Positions 1-9,254 of a stretch of 47,007 nt of DNA are shown piece after piece. The notes under the pieces were generated by a model. The model worked only from the letters and a program-made list of their open reading frames with translations, searched no databases and was not told the origin of the DNA. The stretch comes from Thermoflexia bacterium (lineage in GTDB: Bacteria > Chloroflexota > Anaerolineae > B4-G1). The position numbers and the translations under genes were made by a program. Location: assembly GCA_011192155.1 (NCBI GenBank), contig DUEK01000010.1, forward strand, positions 1 through 47,007, written 5' to 3'. Within the stretch, counting starts at the first letter, position 1, and each line of letters starts with the position of its first letter.

Positions 1-238
1 CATCTGTGAGTTCAAAGGTTCGCCCTCGAAAGCCTTGAGACGCGGTGAGATACTCGAAGACTATGGTTTGCCCGTCAATGAAGTGGTAAACAAAGTAAAC
101 GTCTGAACGGAGACATTGATTGTCACCGTAGCACATCTGACCTCGTCCGTCTTCATAGAACTCGATGCAGTCAAGGTAGTCGTACCATTCGATGCCAGCG
201 TTCCAGATGTGAGCGGTCAAGATATGAGTCAACTTCAT
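1..238 (-). CDS. Hypothetical protein, 3' end cut by window edge
   Basis: An open frame runs leftward from an ATG at 238 off the left edge, giving 79 readable codons without a stop. The protein begins MKLTHILTAHIWNAGIEWYD and is rich in aromatic and acidic residues (Trp, Tyr, Phe, Asp), with codon use that looks genuine. I do not recognise the family and see no signal peptide or membrane segment. The frame stays open a little upstream of the ATG, so the start is not certain, and no strong ribosome site precedes it. It is followed on the same strand by nothing visible, and the 79 bp to the reductase stop at 318 hold no other feature. Confidence 0.55.
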   Translation of the reverse strand, partial: MKLTHILTAHIWNAGIEWYDYLDCIEFYEDGRGQMCYGDNQCLRSDVYFVYHFIDGQTIVFEYLTASQGFRGRTFELTD

Positions 239-317
239 CGAAAGTTCTCTACCCCACTTCTCAAGCGATGATTCATTGCGTACGGTCGCATAACTCGGGA
301 TACACTGACCACTGACC

Positions 318-1085
318 TCAGATGTACTGCCCACCATCTACCTGAATCACCTGCCCCGTGACGTGCCGTGCCTTCTCGGTGCAGAGAAAGGTGACGACGT
401 GCGCAACTTCCTCCGGCAGACCCAGCCGCCCCAGCACGATCTCCGCCAGCGCCATATCGCGCACCTTCTCCGGCGCTTCCCGCACCATCTCCGTCTCGAT
501 CAGGCCCGGCGCGACCGCGTTGACGTTGATGCTGTACCGACCCAGATCGCGGGCGCACGCCTTGGTAAATCCGATCACGCCCGCCTTGGCTGCCGAGTAG
601 TTGGTCTGGCCGAACTTGCCGCGCAGGCCGTTGATGGACGTGATGTTGACGATCTTGCCGGCCCCCTGCTCGCGGAAGATGGGGGTGACGGCCCGCGTGT
701 AGTTGAAGGTACCTTTCAAGTCCACCGCGATGACCCGGTCCCACTGCTCCTCCGTCATCTTCCACACCACGCCGTCCCAGTTCATCCCGGCGTTGTTGAC
801 CAGGATGTCAACTCGGCCCAGCTCATCCAGCACCTGCTGTACCATGTGCTGGGCGTCGTCGAAGCTGGATACGTCCGCCTGGACGACCAGAGCGCGGCGG
901 CTGCGTCCTGAGCCTGTCGAAGGGCCCATCCCGCGCACGCTCTCGGCGAGTTCCGCCGCCAGATCGGCGCTCTTGCGATAATTGAGAGCCACGTCGGCCC
1001 CATTGGCGGCCAAATCCAGCACGATGGCCCGCCCGATGCCTCGCGTGCCCCCAGTGACAATAGCGACTTTACCTTCCAGTTCCAT
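318..1085 (-). CDS. 3-ketoacyl-CoA/ACP reductase, short-chain dehydrogenase (FabG/PhaB type)
   Basis: A 255-residue classical short-chain dehydrogenase that should reduce a 3-ketoacyl thioester with NAD(P)H. The cofactor motif TGGTRGIG is at residues 11-18, NNAG at 97-100, and the catalytic Ser150, Tyr163 and Lys167 are all present. I chose the ATG at 1085 because GGAGG sits 5 bases before it; an ATG 12 bases further upstream would also be in frame. Its start lies 13 bases past the thiolase stop, so the two are co-translated, and thiolase plus this reductase make 3-hydroxyacyl-CoA from acetyl-CoA (PHB-like route) or run beta-oxidation in reverse. Residues about 54-64 (PSTGSGRS) are extra compared with FabG proteins and come from a small repeat inserted in the gene. 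PHB synthase is not in the window, so PHB synthesis is only one option. Confidence 0.9.
   Translation of the reverse strand: MELEGKVAIVTGGTRGIGRAIVLDLAANGADVALNYRKSADLAAELAESVRGMGPSTGSGRSRRALVVQADVSSFDDAQHMVQQVLDELGRVDILVNNAGMNWDGVVWKMTEEQWDRVIAVDLKGTFNYTRAVTPIFREQGAGKIVNITSINGLRGKFGQTNYSAAKAGVIGFTKACARDLGRYSINVNAVAPGLIETEMVREAPEKVRDMALAEIVLGRLGLPEEVAHVVTFLCTEKARHVTGQVIQVDGGQYI
896..928. repeat. Small dispersed repeat inserted in the reductase gene
   Basis: The segment around 904-924 contains CCTGAGCCTGTCGAAGGG, which reads on the coding strand as CCCTTCGACAGGCTCAGG and encodes PSTGSGR in frame. FabG-type enzymes have no residues at this point, between the helix after the cofactor site and the ALVVQADVS strand. 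From general knowledge, this short sequence is common as an in-frame or intergenic insertion in several environmental genomes including Chloroflexota. The exact ends of the insertion are approximate. Confidence 0.6.
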
Positions 1086-1098
1086 CTCCACCTCCATC

Positions 1099-2346
1099 TC
1101 AAGCCAATCGTTCGACGATGGTCGCGCACCCCTGCCCGATTCCAACACACAGAGTCGCCAAACCGTAGCGCATCCGCTCCCCGGCTGCCGCTCGCCGCCG
1201 CATCTCGTGTAGCAGCGTGACCATCAACCGAGCGCCGGTGCAGCCCAGCGGGTGGCCCAGGGCCACGGCCCCTCCGTTGACGTTCACCTTGGCCGCGTCA
1301 AGCTCCAGTTCCCTGATGCAGGCCAGCGCCTGGACAGCGAAAGCTTCGTTCAGTTCGATCAGGTCCAGTTCGGCGATGGTCAGACCGGCCCGCTGCAATG
1401 CCTTGCGGGTGGCCGGGATAGGGCCATAGCCCATCGTGCGGGGGTTCACTCCAGCCACAGCCGAGACTACCCAGCGAGCCATCGGTTTGAGCCCCAGATC
1501 CTTTGCCTTTTCCTCCGACATCAAGAGCAAGGCGGCGGATCCATCGTTGATGCCGCTGGCGTTGCCTGCCGTCACTGTGCCGTCCTTGCGGAAGGCGGGA
1601 CGCAGCTTGGCCAGTTTCTCGGCACTGGTGAGCATCGTCACCTTGCCATCCTCACCGACCTTGATGCGGGGGTGCTCGTCGGTATCCACGATCAACGGCG
1701 GCTTTTTGCGTTGTGGGATGGTCACCGGCACGATCTCGTCTTTGAAGCGCCCAGCCTCAATTGCCGCCGCTGCCCGCCGCTGGCTTTCCAACGCGAACGT
1801 GTCCTGTTCTTCGCGGCTGAATCCGGTTTCATCCTGGATGTTCTCCGCCGTTTGCCCCATGCCCTCCATCGGAACAATCTCTTCCATCCTGGAGTTCGGA
1901 AAGCGCCAACCGATGGTCGTATCGTACATGGTGACGTTTCCCCAGGGAAACGCGCGCGTCGTTTTGGGAACCGACCAGGGCGCCCGGCTCATGCTCTCTA
2001 CCCCTCCGGCTACAAAAACGTCGCCCTCGCCACACTTGATGGCGCGGGCGGCTTGATTGATGGCGTCCAACCCCGATGCGCAGAGCCGGTTAAGGGTCAC
2101 ACCGGCCACGCTAAACGGCAGGCCAGCTAGCAAGACCGCCATACGAGCCACGTTGCGATTATCCTCGCCGGCCTGATTGGTACACCCAAGATATACGTCT
2201 TCGATCAAGTCGGGTTCGATCCCCGCGCGTTCGACCACCTCTTTGATGACCAGCGCGGCCAGGTCATCCGGTCGAACCGATGACAGCGCTCCCCCGTGTC
2301 GTCCCACCGGAGTCCGTACCGCCTCAACGATAACCACCTCTCGCAT
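1099..2346 (-). CDS. Acetyl-CoA C-acyltransferase (thiolase)
   Basis: A 415-residue thiolase that condenses or cleaves acyl-CoA thioesters. The nucleophile Cys89 lies in NRLCASG, His365 in [12 protein letters not shown], and the second catalytic Cys400 in CVGIGQG; NEAFA is also present, and the length is that of the family. The ATG at 2346 follows AAGGAGGG by 3-4 bases. It is transcribed with the downstream reductase (12-base gap) and lies 56 bp downstream of paaX on the same strand. The central region resembles the beta-ketoadipyl-CoA thiolase (PcaF/PaaJ) branch, which would suit a PaaX regulator, but an acetoacetyl-CoA thiolase (PhaA) fits the reductase neighbour equally well. Substrate is therefore not settled. 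Confidence 0.92.
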   Translation of the reverse strand: MREVVIVEAVRTPVGRHGGALSSVRPDDLAALVIKEVVERAGIEPDLIEDVYLGCTNQAGEDNRNVARMAVLLAGLPFSVAGVTLNRLCASGLDAINQAARAIKCGEGDVFVAGGVESMSRAPWSVPKTTRAFPWGNVTMYDTTIGWRFPNSRMEEIVPMEGMGQTAENIQDETGFSREEQDTFALESQRRAAAAIEAGRFKDEIVPVTIPQRKKPPLIVDTDEHPRIKVGEDGKVTMLTSAEKLAKLRPAFRKDGTVTAGNASGINDGSAALLLMSEEKAKDLGLKPMARWVVSAVAGVNPRTMGYGPIPATRKALQRAGLTIAELDLIELNEAFAVQALACIRELELDAAKVNVNGGAVALGHPLGCTGARLMVTLLHEMRRRAAAGERMRYGLATLCVGIGQGCATIVERLA

Positions 2347-2402
2347 TTTCCCTCCTTCTTGGGCAGTAGTCAGTAGCCAGATGTCTGGCCGTTGACTCCT
2401 GA

Positions 2403-3242
2403 CTACCGTGTATTGACCTGGGGAGCTTTGGCGAGGACCGATTCCACAAAGGTCCCTGCTCCTTCGACCAGCAGGCTGTGATACTGTTGAAACAGTTGCG
2501 TTGCTTGCTCACCCAGCCAATCGTCGGGCAGTAGTTCCAGTGGCAGATTGGGATCCACGTAGGGAGAGGAGCGATATTCGTGGATCAGCATAAAACGCTG
2601 CACGAAACATTCTTGTGGCTCCAGGCTGTCGCCCGCCATCAATCGGGCCTGATGTTCCTGAAATGGGGGCTCGTAGCGGGCGATAAGAGCGGCGTAGTAT
2701 TCATTGAGCCGCTTCAGGTCCCAGCAACGCTCTACAATCTCCTCGTCGCTGGTAAAGCCTCGGTGTTCGGCAGTGAAGAACTCCACGTAGGGGCGAACGC
2801 GCAAGGCCTCCACTACTTGCTCCACCTCTGCGCGCAAATCCCTGGGAGAGATCCAGGTCGTGTGGTTCAAAGAGCCGAACCCAAGCCAGAGCAACCGCCT
2901 GCGCAGCCTACGCCGGAGGTAACGTTTGGGCTCGGGAATGAAATAGGTAAGCAAGTGCCACCGCCCATCCCAGGGGTCACTGCGAGGTTGGAAGATGTGC
3001 CGTGCGCCTTCCTCTAGCAGTTCGAGACATCTTGGGGTGAGGGAATAGAAGCTGTACCGACCAGCTTTGCGGCTCTTCAGCCATCCTTTGCGGGCCATAC
3101 GGGAGAGGGTGGAACGGACAGCCTGTCCCGACAAGCCAAAAAGGCCCAGCGATTCGATCAAGCTGCCGGTCCAAGCCTCGCCACCTTGGTGACGGATGTA
3201 GTCTCCGTACAAGGTGAAGATCATATCCTGCGAGTGAAACAT
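2403..3242 (-). CDS. PaaX-family transcriptional regulator
   Basis: A 279-residue regulator starting at the ATG at 3242, the start matching the family beginning ([17 protein letters not shown]). The N-terminal winged helix contains [17 protein letters not shown] at about residues 33-50, followed by the central PaaX domain with the [13 protein letters not shown] stretch and the C-terminal [22 protein letters not shown] motif. PaaX proteins are repressors that respond to phenylacetyl-CoA or other aryl/acyl-CoA ligands. Here it is the first gene of a leftward set with thiolase and ketoacyl reductase, so it likely controls that set and itself. An almost perfect promoter lies about 130 bp upstream. 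The ligand is unknown. Confidence 0.9.
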   Translation of the reverse strand: MFHSQDMIFTLYGDYIRHQGGEAWTGSLIESLGLFGLSGQAVRSTLSRMARKGWLKSRKAGRYSFYSLTPRCLELLEEGARHIFQPRSDPWDGRWHLLTYFIPEPKRYLRRRLRRRLLWLGFGSLNHTTWISPRDLRAEVEQVVEALRVRPYVEFFTAEHRGFTSDEEIVERCWDLKRLNEYYAALIARYEPPFQEHQARLMAGDSLEPQECFVQRFMLIHEYRSSPYVDPNLPLELLPDDWLGEQATQLFQQYHSLLVEGAGTFVESVLAKAPQVNTR

Positions 3243-3377
3243 ATCCGCCCTTATCCTGAATAGGCAGAAATCCTTATGTTGTTCAAGGGTCCACCTCGAT
3301 CTAAATCTCAATTAAGGCTCAGCGCTTGAACAAGTATGGCTTCAACACGTATGTCACTATTTGGGGAGTTTGACTCT

Positions 3378-3406
3378 ATTATAACATATGTTGTTGTGGG
3401 TGTCAA
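3378..3406 (-). promoter_or_regulatory. Consensus promoter for paaX, -35 apparently supplied by an IS end
   Basis: On the minus strand the sequence reads TTGACA (3406-3401), a 17-base spacer, and TATAAT (3383-3378): both hexamers match the vegetative consensus exactly. The -35 hexamer coincides with the inferred terminal TGTCAA of the decayed insertion sequence, while the -10 lies outside it. A 5' leader of roughly 130 bases separates it from the paaX start. CACGTATGTCAC (3346-3357) and CACGTATAATGTCAC (3422-3436) flank it and might be regulator sites or IS subterminal repeats. Confidence 0.75.
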
Positions 3407-3482
3407 CATCGCGTATTCACTCACGTATAATGTCACCCGGGGCTCTTGGTTCCCTCAAATGATAATATCACCGGAGGGAAAA

Positions 3483-4237
3483 ATGTCCAACCAAGAAAAG
3501 ATGACAATAGACGAAAAACGAAAGTATCTACGGATTGTGAAACCCCGCTACAAACAAGCAGGACGAAACGAGAAAGGGGAACTCTTGGACGAGATGGAAG
3601 CCGTCACCGGCCTGGATCGGAAGGGCTTGATCCGGCTGATGAAAGGCAGCCTGGAGCGCAAGCCGCGCAGCAGGCAAAGGGACAAGACGTACGGCCCAGC
3701 GGTAGATGATGCACTGCGCGTCATATACGAAAGCTTCGATGGCATCTGTGCCGAGCGGCTGACGCCCAACCTGGTGTGGATGGCCCAGAACCTGGAGCGA
3801 CATGGTGAGCTGGCGACCACGCCAGAGATGTTGGAACAACTGGGACAAGTCAGCATCTCCACTGTCGCGCGGCGGCTGGCACATCTGCGGCAAGACCAAC
3901 CTCGGCTGCCGCGCAAGAAGCCGCGGGCTCGAAACCCCATGCTCAAGAACATCCCGATGCTGCGGTTGCCTTGGAATCTCCAGGAACCGGGGCGCTTTGA
4001 GACTCAGTAGATCCAAAATGTTACGACAACAAGACCTCGGAGGTCTCTCGAGAGCGCCTTCTCTCAGCGCTCCGCGATGCCACGAACCCGCGCCGCTTGC
4101 GCCAAGAAATCTACGACGCCATCGAGCAGATTTTCCTCCTCCCAGGCGCTCCCGCTGACCATACTGAAGATGTCCGTTCGACATTGGTCGAGAATCGGCC
4201 GAAAGGAGATGGACATCCCGGTGACATTATCTTTTGA
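3483..4237 (+). pseudogene. Integrase-type (DDE) transposase, catalytic core deleted
   Basis: An ATG at 3483 behind CCGGAGGG opens a 175-residue frame (3483-4010) with a helix-turn-helix-rich N-terminus including the RYKQAGRNEKGELLDEME segment. It ends in LPWNLQEPGRFETQ just where the catalytic integrase core (EPGHFE-VD in relatives) should begin. The stop at 4008-4010 is made by a foreign repeat end. A second frame, 4055-4237, encodes RLRQEIYDAIEQIFLLPGAP and a run-out to a stop inside the inverted repeat; this is the C-terminus of the same family. The two pieces are in different frames and the whole DDE core, several hundred bases, is gone. Inactive. Confidence 0.8.
4003..4060. repeat. Half copy of element E inside the transposase remnant
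   Basis: CTCAGTAGATCCAAAATG onward matches, base for base with only two differences over 58 bp, the right half (reverse complement of 37494-37551) of the complete element E at 37401-37555, including the palindrome AGACCTCGGAGGTCT (4032-4046). The match ends where the transposase C-terminal fragment begins. This suggests that element E inserted in the transposase gene and a deletion then removed one half of it with the catalytic core. Confidence 0.8.
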
Positions 4238-4298
4238 CTGAATGGGTCCCGTTCAGTGACATTATCTTTTGACTTGACACGACCTCCGCCTACCCCCC

Positions 4299-4343
4299 GC
4301 GCCACGCCCAGGGCCGCCAGCCGGTCGTGGATGGAATCGGCCA
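4299..4343. repeat. Partial duplication of the cysS 3' coding end
   Basis: These 45 bp match 4435-4479, inside the end of cysS, at 44 of 45 positions. Read leftward the copy encodes [15 protein letters not shown], against [15 protein letters not shown] in cysS. It lies just outside the intact gene, on the far side of a hairpin (4348-4393). The near identity implies a recent duplication or a rearrangement around the hairpin and the neighbouring IS. Confidence 0.85.
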
Positions 4344-4347
4344 ATAA

Positions 4348-4393
4348 AGGTGCGACGCACTTCTGTAAGCGAAGCGGCAAGTGCGTCGCACCT
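4348..4393. repeat. Perfect 15-bp inverted repeat directly after cysS
   Basis: AGGTGCGACGCACTT (4348-4362) and AAGTGCGTCGCACCT (4379-4393) form a perfect 15-bp stem with a 16-base loop. The right arm touches the cysS stop codon (4394-4396). There is no T-run after it on the cysS strand, so it may be a mobile palindrome (REP-like) acting as an mRNA 3' end stabiliser rather than a classical terminator. Confidence 0.75.
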
Positions 4394-5785
<1,392 letters not shown>

Positions 5786-5821
5786 TGTTTGACCTCCAAT
5801 ATCAAGTTCAAGGGGCGCATT

Positions 5822-5965
5822 TTGGTGATTACCCACATGTCTGTAGCGCCTTTCCAGGCTCGACAATTTCACCACAGAGGCACGGAGAACACAGAGTTTT
5901 AGAGTCTACTTTTGTTTTTCTCTGTGCCCTCCGTGCCTCTGTGGTAAGATGTGGGTAATCACCAA
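5822..5965. mobile_element. Element A, copy 1 (MITE-like) in the cysS leader
   Basis: A 144-bp inverted-repeat element: it begins TTGGTGATTACCCACAT and ends with the inverse ATGTGGGTAATCACCAA. It is flanked by the direct repeat GCGCATT (5815-5821 and 5966-5972), read as a target-site duplication. The interior is itself a long inverted repeat of CACAGAG/CTCTGTG boxes (CACAGAGGCACGGAG against CTCCGTGCCTCTGTG). It has no coding capacity. The target overlaps the -10 box of the cysS promoter, so transcription should start in or at its edge and run through it. Confidence 0.85.
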
Positions 5966-5969
5966 GCGC

Positions 5970-5998
5970 ATTATAACACAGTAGGTCATTTGAAAAAA
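5970..5998 (-). promoter_or_regulatory. Probable cysS promoter at the edge of element A
   Basis: On the minus strand TATAAT (5975-5970) is preceded by TGT, an extended -10, and by a T-rich, poor -35 (5998-5993). The element A target duplication GCGCATT covers part of the -10. Before that insertion the leader to the TTG start would have been only about 30 bases. Confidence 0.55.
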
Positions 5999-6018
5999 GG
6001 GCACAGGTATGCTATACT
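5990..6018 (+). promoter_or_regulatory. Promoter for tdh-kbl
   Basis: TTGAAA (5990-5995), a 17-base spacer and TATACT (6013-6018) with TGC just before the -10 (extended -10). It overlaps the leftward cysS promoter, so the two genes share a compact divergent control region. Confidence 0.7.
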
Positions 6019-6058
6019 CACACGCAGCCGAACAGCAGAAAACCAGGGAGGTAGTATA

Positions 6059-7033
6059 ATGCTCAAAGACGGGATGAGCAAGATCCTCGTGACCGGCGCC
6101 TGTGGGCAGATCGGCTCCGAGTTGGTGCCCGCGCTGCGCGAGCGCTATGGCGGCGAGAATGTCATCGCCACCGATATTGAGGAGACCAATCCAGAGTTAC
6201 GGAAAGACGGGCCGTTCGAGTTTATGGACGTCACCCAGCGTGGAGCTATCGGCGCGGTGGTGGATCGTTACCGCGTTGATACCGTCTACCACCTGGCGGC
6301 CATCCTCTCTGCCACCGGGGAGAAAAAGCCGCAATTGGCTTGGGACGTCAACATCAACGGCCTGTACAAAATACTAGAGATCGCCCGCGAGCGCAGAGTG
6401 ATGCGCGTGTTCTGCCCCAGTTCCATCGCCGCCTTTGGGCCAGAGACCCCCAGGGATAACACCCCTCAAGAGACGGTACTGCGCCCGACGACGATGTACG
6501 GCGTCACCAAAGTGGCCGGGGAACTGCTGGGCGATTACTACTTTCGACGTTTTGAGCTGGATGTGCGCGGCGTGCGCTATCCGGGCATCATCAGCAGCGA
6601 AGCGCCCCCCGGCGGCGGCACCACCGATTACGCCGTTGAGATCTTTTACGAGGCGATCAAGCATCAAAAGTACACCTGCTTTCTCAAAGAGGATACCGTC
6701 CTGCCAATGATGTACATGCCCGATTGCATCAAGGCCACCCTGGACGTGATGGCAGCCGATCTGGCTCAACTCGAACGCCACACTGATTTCAACTTGGCGG
6801 CGATGAGTTTCAGCCCTGCCGAGTTGGTGACCGAGATACAAAAGCACATCCCCGAATTCACCTGCGAGTACAAACCCGACTTTCGGCAAGAGATCGCCGA
6901 CTCTTGGCCGCGCACGATTGACGACAGCGCCGCGCGAGAGGAATGGGGCTGGTCGCCAGAGTACGATTTGGCGGCGATGGTTGCGGATATGTTGGAGAAA
7001 CTTGGCAAGAGATACGAGGAAGGAAGATTGTAG
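6059..7033 (+). CDS. tdh: L-threonine 3-dehydrogenase, short-chain (epimerase-like) type
   Basis: A 324-residue NAD-dependent epimerase/dehydratase-fold protein: [15 protein letters not shown] is the Rossmann glycine motif, and [12 protein letters not shown] supplies the YxxxK pair. The [13 protein letters not shown] and [13 protein letters not shown] stretches are characteristic of the bacterial threonine dehydrogenases related to UDP-galactose epimerase, not the zinc MDR type. It oxidises threonine to 2-amino-3-ketobutyrate. The following gene, kbl, uses that unstable product 34 bp downstream, which makes the assignment firm. Start: the ATG at 6059 is 7 bases after GGGAGG. Confidence 0.9.
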   Translation: MLKDGMSKILVTGACGQIGSELVPALRERYGGENVIATDIEETNPELRKDGPFEFMDVTQRGAIGAVVDRYRVDTVYHLAAILSATGEKKPQLAWDVNINGLYKILEIARERRVMRVFCPSSIAAFGPETPRDNTPQETVLRPTTMYGVTKVAGELLGDYYFRRFELDVRGVRYPGIISSEAPPGGGTTDYAVEIFYEAIKHQKYTCFLKEDTVLPMMYMPDCIKATLDVMAADLAQLERHTDFNLAAMSFSPAELVTEIQKHIPEFTCEYKPDFRQEIADSWPRTIDDSAAREEWGWSPEYDLAAMVADMLEKLGKRYEEGRL

Positions 7034-7067
7034 AGCCAAAACCCAGAGCAATGAAGGAGCAAAAACA

Positions 7068-8264
7068 ATGACAGACAAACTAGATTTTATGCGAGAGGAG
7101 CTAGAGGCCGCCCAAGCCGAAAAGCGGTACATCAACATCCGCACCATGGATTCCCCCGCCGACGCCTGGATGGTGGTGGACGGCAAAAAAGTGCTCAATT
7201 TTTGCACTAACAACTACTTGGGGCTGGCCAACCACTCCGAGATCAAGGCAGCCGCCAAGAAAGCGGTCGAGGAGTGGGGTGTGGGGCCGGGCGCGGTGCG
7301 CACCATCGCCGGCACGCAGCGGCTACACGTCGAGTGCGAGAGGCGACTGGCCGAGTTCAAGCGCGTCGAGGCGGCCCTGCTGGTACAGAGCGGCTTTTGC
7401 GCCAACCAGGCCGCCATCCCGCCGTTGGTGGGTCGGGATAAGGAGAGCGGCGCCCAGGACTGTATTTTCTCCGACCGGCTCAACCACGCCAGCATCATTG
7501 ACGGCGCGCGGCTGAGCGGGGCCAAGATCATTGTCTTTGAGCATCGTGACCCGGCAGACCTGGAGGCCAAGATCAAGGAGCACCTGCCCAACTTTCGGCG
7601 CGGGCTGATGATCACCGACGGCGTCTTTTCGATGGACGGCGACATCGCGCCGCTGGACAAGCTGTACGAGGTAGCGGCCAAATATGATGTGCTGACGATG
7701 GTGGACGACGCTCACGGCGAGGGCGTGCTGGGCCAGGGACGCGGCATCGTGGCCCACTTTGGGCTGGAGGGCAAGTTTGACGTCGAGATCGGCACGCTCT
7801 CCAAGGCCTTTGGCGTGATGGGCGGCGTCATCGCCGGCAAGAGCGTAGTAGTAGATTATATCCGGCAAAAGGCGCGCCCCAACCTCTTTTCCAGCGCGCT
7901 CACCCCGGCCGATACCGCCGCATGCATGGCGGCCGTGGATCACGTCGAAGCGCACCCCGAACTGGTGGAAAAGCTGTGGGAGAACGCTGAGTATTTCAAG
8001 GCCGGCATCCAAAAGCTAGGCATAGATACAGGCCGCACTGAGACGCCCATCGTGCCCGTGATGCTGGGCGAGGTAAAGCTGGCCAAAGAATTCAGCGCCA
8101 GGCTGTTCGAGTACGGCGTCTTTGCCATGGCGCTGGGCTTTCCCACTGTCCCGCAGGGGCAAGCGCGAATCCGCGTGATGAACACCGCCGCCCACACCCG
8201 CGATGACCTGGACAAGGGGCTAGAGATATTCGAAAAGGTGGCGCGGGAACTGGGCGTCATCTAG
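7068..8264 (+). CDS. kbl: Glycine C-acetyltransferase (2-amino-3-ketobutyrate CoA ligase)
   Basis: A 398-residue alpha-oxoamine synthase, PLP-dependent, splitting 2-amino-3-ketobutyrate with CoA into glycine and acetyl-CoA. NNYLGLANH near residue 50, [11 protein letters not shown] (cofactor Asp/His) and the PLP lysine in [13 protein letters not shown] are all present, with the expected family length. AAGGAGC lies 7 bases before the ATG. With tdh it forms the threonine-to-glycine pathway; the same family includes 8-amino-7-oxononanoate synthase, but the tdh neighbour argues for Kbl. Confidence 0.92.
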   Translation: MTDKLDFMREELEAAQAEKRYINIRTMDSPADAWMVVDGKKVLNFCTNNYLGLANHSEIKAAAKKAVEEWGVGPGAVRTIAGTQRLHVECERRLAEFKRVEAALLVQSGFCANQAAIPPLVGRDKESGAQDCIFSDRLNHASIIDGARLSGAKIIVFEHRDPADLEAKIKEHLPNFRRGLMITDGVFSMDGDIAPLDKLYEVAAKYDVLTMVDDAHGEGVLGQGRGIVAHFGLEGKFDVEIGTLSKAFGVMGGVIAGKSVVVDYIRQKARPNLFSSALTPADTAACMAAVDHVEAHPELVEKLWENAEYFKAGIQKLGIDTGRTETPIVPVMLGEVKLAKEFSARLFEYGVFAMALGFPTVPQGQARIRVMNTAAHTRDDLDKGLEIFEKVARELGVI

Positions 8265-8346
8265 GAATAAGCGGAGGGCGGTACAAATTGGGCGGGCCCG
8301 CAAGTGGAGACTGCTCGATTTTTGACGTTTATCTTTCTTTCAAGGT

Positions 8347-8369
8347 AGGGTAAATCGACGATTTGCCCT
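8347..8369. repeat. Near-perfect 23-bp palindrome between kbl and nuoB
   Basis: AGGGTAAATCG and CGATTTGCCCT are inverted copies (10 of 11 pairs) around one central base. There is no following T-run. It could be an operator for the nuo genes or a weak transcription end of kbl. The remaining bases 8265-8346 show nothing else. Confidence 0.5.
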
Positions 8370-8383
8370 GCTTCCCTCAACGA

Positions 8384-8523
8384 CTAGTGATTACCCACAA
8401 GCCCGTAGCGTCTTTTCAGGCTCGACAATTTTACCAGAGACACGGGGAACAGAGTTTTTGAGCCCACTTTTGTTTTTCTCTGTGCCCTCCGCATCTCTGT
8501 GGTAAGACGTGGGTAATCACCAG
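8384..8523. mobile_element. Element A, copy 2 (MITE-like) upstream of nuoB
   Basis: A 140-bp relative of the copy before cysS: it begins CTAGTGATTACCCACA, ends with the inverse TGGGTAATCACCAG, and carries the same interior with CTCTGTGCCCTCCG. A perfect 8-bp direct repeat CTCAACGA flanks it (8376-8383, 8524-8531). It stops 11 bases before the -35 box of the nuoB promoter. Confidence 0.87.
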
Positions 8524-8534
8524 CTCAACGAGGG

Positions 8535-8563
8535 TTGCCCGATTTGTAAAAGCGGTGTAGAAT
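8535..8563 (+). promoter_or_regulatory. Probable nuoB operon promoter
   Basis: TTGCCC (8535-8540), 17-base spacer, TAGAAT (8558-8563). The leader to the nuoB ATG is about 60 bases and ends with AAGGAGG (8614-8620). An ATG at 8623 closer to that site opens only a three-codon frame and is not the start. Confidence 0.55.
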
Positions 8564-8630
8564 AGCACCCTGTATTCAGTACAGTAACACATTTCAACGC
8601 GAGATAGGTTTTTAAGGAGGACATGCATCA

Positions 8631-9251
8631 ATGACCAAGAAACCCCGCTTGCCAGAAATACCCCCCGAACTCCAGAGCAACGTTCGCCTTATGCCCTGGG
8701 ACCACCTCTACAATTGGAGCCGCCAAAGGTCAACATGGCCTCTGTTTGCCGGCTTGGCCTGCTGCGCCTTTGAGATGATCGCCGGGGCCGCCTCCCGCTT
8801 CGACTTTGGGCGCTTTGGCATGGAACTGATGCGCGCCAGCCCTCGCCAGGCGGATCTGATGATCGTCTCTGGCACGATCACCAAAAAGATGGCGCCCCAG
8901 ATCGTCCGTCTCTACAACCAAATGCCCGAACCTAAATACGTCCTGGCGATGGGGGCCTGCGCCATCTCTGGCGGGCCGTTCAAAGAGGGATACAGCGTCG
9001 TCTCTGGCGTGGATAAATTCCTGCCGGTAGACGTCTACGTTCCCGGCTGTCCACCCCGGCCCGAGGCGTTGATCCACGGCTTTTTATGCCTGTTCGCCAA
9101 GATGAAACAAGAACCGATCAAAAGCCTGCGCTGGTATCAAAAAGGCGAGGATACAGGCGTCCCCGTGCCCGCGCTGGGGCCAGACCTGGTGAACTGGCAA
9201 CTGGCGGACGAAATCGCCGCAGCCTATGCCGGGAACGGGAAGGAGGGTTAG
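8631..9251 (+). CDS. nuoB: NADH-quinone oxidoreductase subunit B
   Basis: A 206-residue complex I subunit holding the terminal 4Fe-4S cluster N2. The tandem cysteines Cys44-Cys45 ([10 protein letters not shown]), Cys110 (GACAIS) and Cys140 (PGCPPRPEA) are all present. It sits in the peripheral arm at the membrane interface beside the quinone site. nuoCD follows after 3 bases. No nuoA precedes it, unlike the classical nuoABCD order. Confidence 0.96.
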   Translation: MTKKPRLPEIPPELQSNVRLMPWDHLYNWSRQRSTWPLFAGLACCAFEMIAGAASRFDFGRFGMELMRASPRQADLMIVSGTITKKMAPQIVRLYNQMPEPKYVLAMGACAISGGPFKEGYSVVSGVDKFLPVDVYVPGCPPRPEALIHGFLCLFAKMKQEPIKSLRWYQKGEDTGVPVPALGPDLVNWQLADEIAAAYAGNGKEG

Positions 9252-9254
9252 GAC

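Larger units (their letters stand above)
3401..4279 (+). mobile_element. Decayed insertion sequence with integrase-type transposase
   Basis: Both ends start with TGTCAA read inward (3401-3406; 4279-4274 on the other strand). The left end then carries TATAATGTCACC (3426-3437) and TCAAATGATAATATCACC (3455-3472). The right end carries two copies of GTGACATTATCTTTTGACT (4221-4239, 4256-4274). The inner left and right sites are inverted matches at 16 of 18 positions. Between them lie the N- and C-terminal parts of one transposase with the catalytic middle missing. No target duplication is visible. The element lies between paaX and cysS and cannot move itself. The boundaries are inferred from the shared terminal bases. 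Confidence 0.65.

Noticed and set aside
5786-5875. Longer N-terminus for CysS using the ATG at 5875
   Set aside because: The extra residues come from the leader and the end of element A; the TTG at 5785 has a well-placed GGAGG and gives the family's normal N-terminus.
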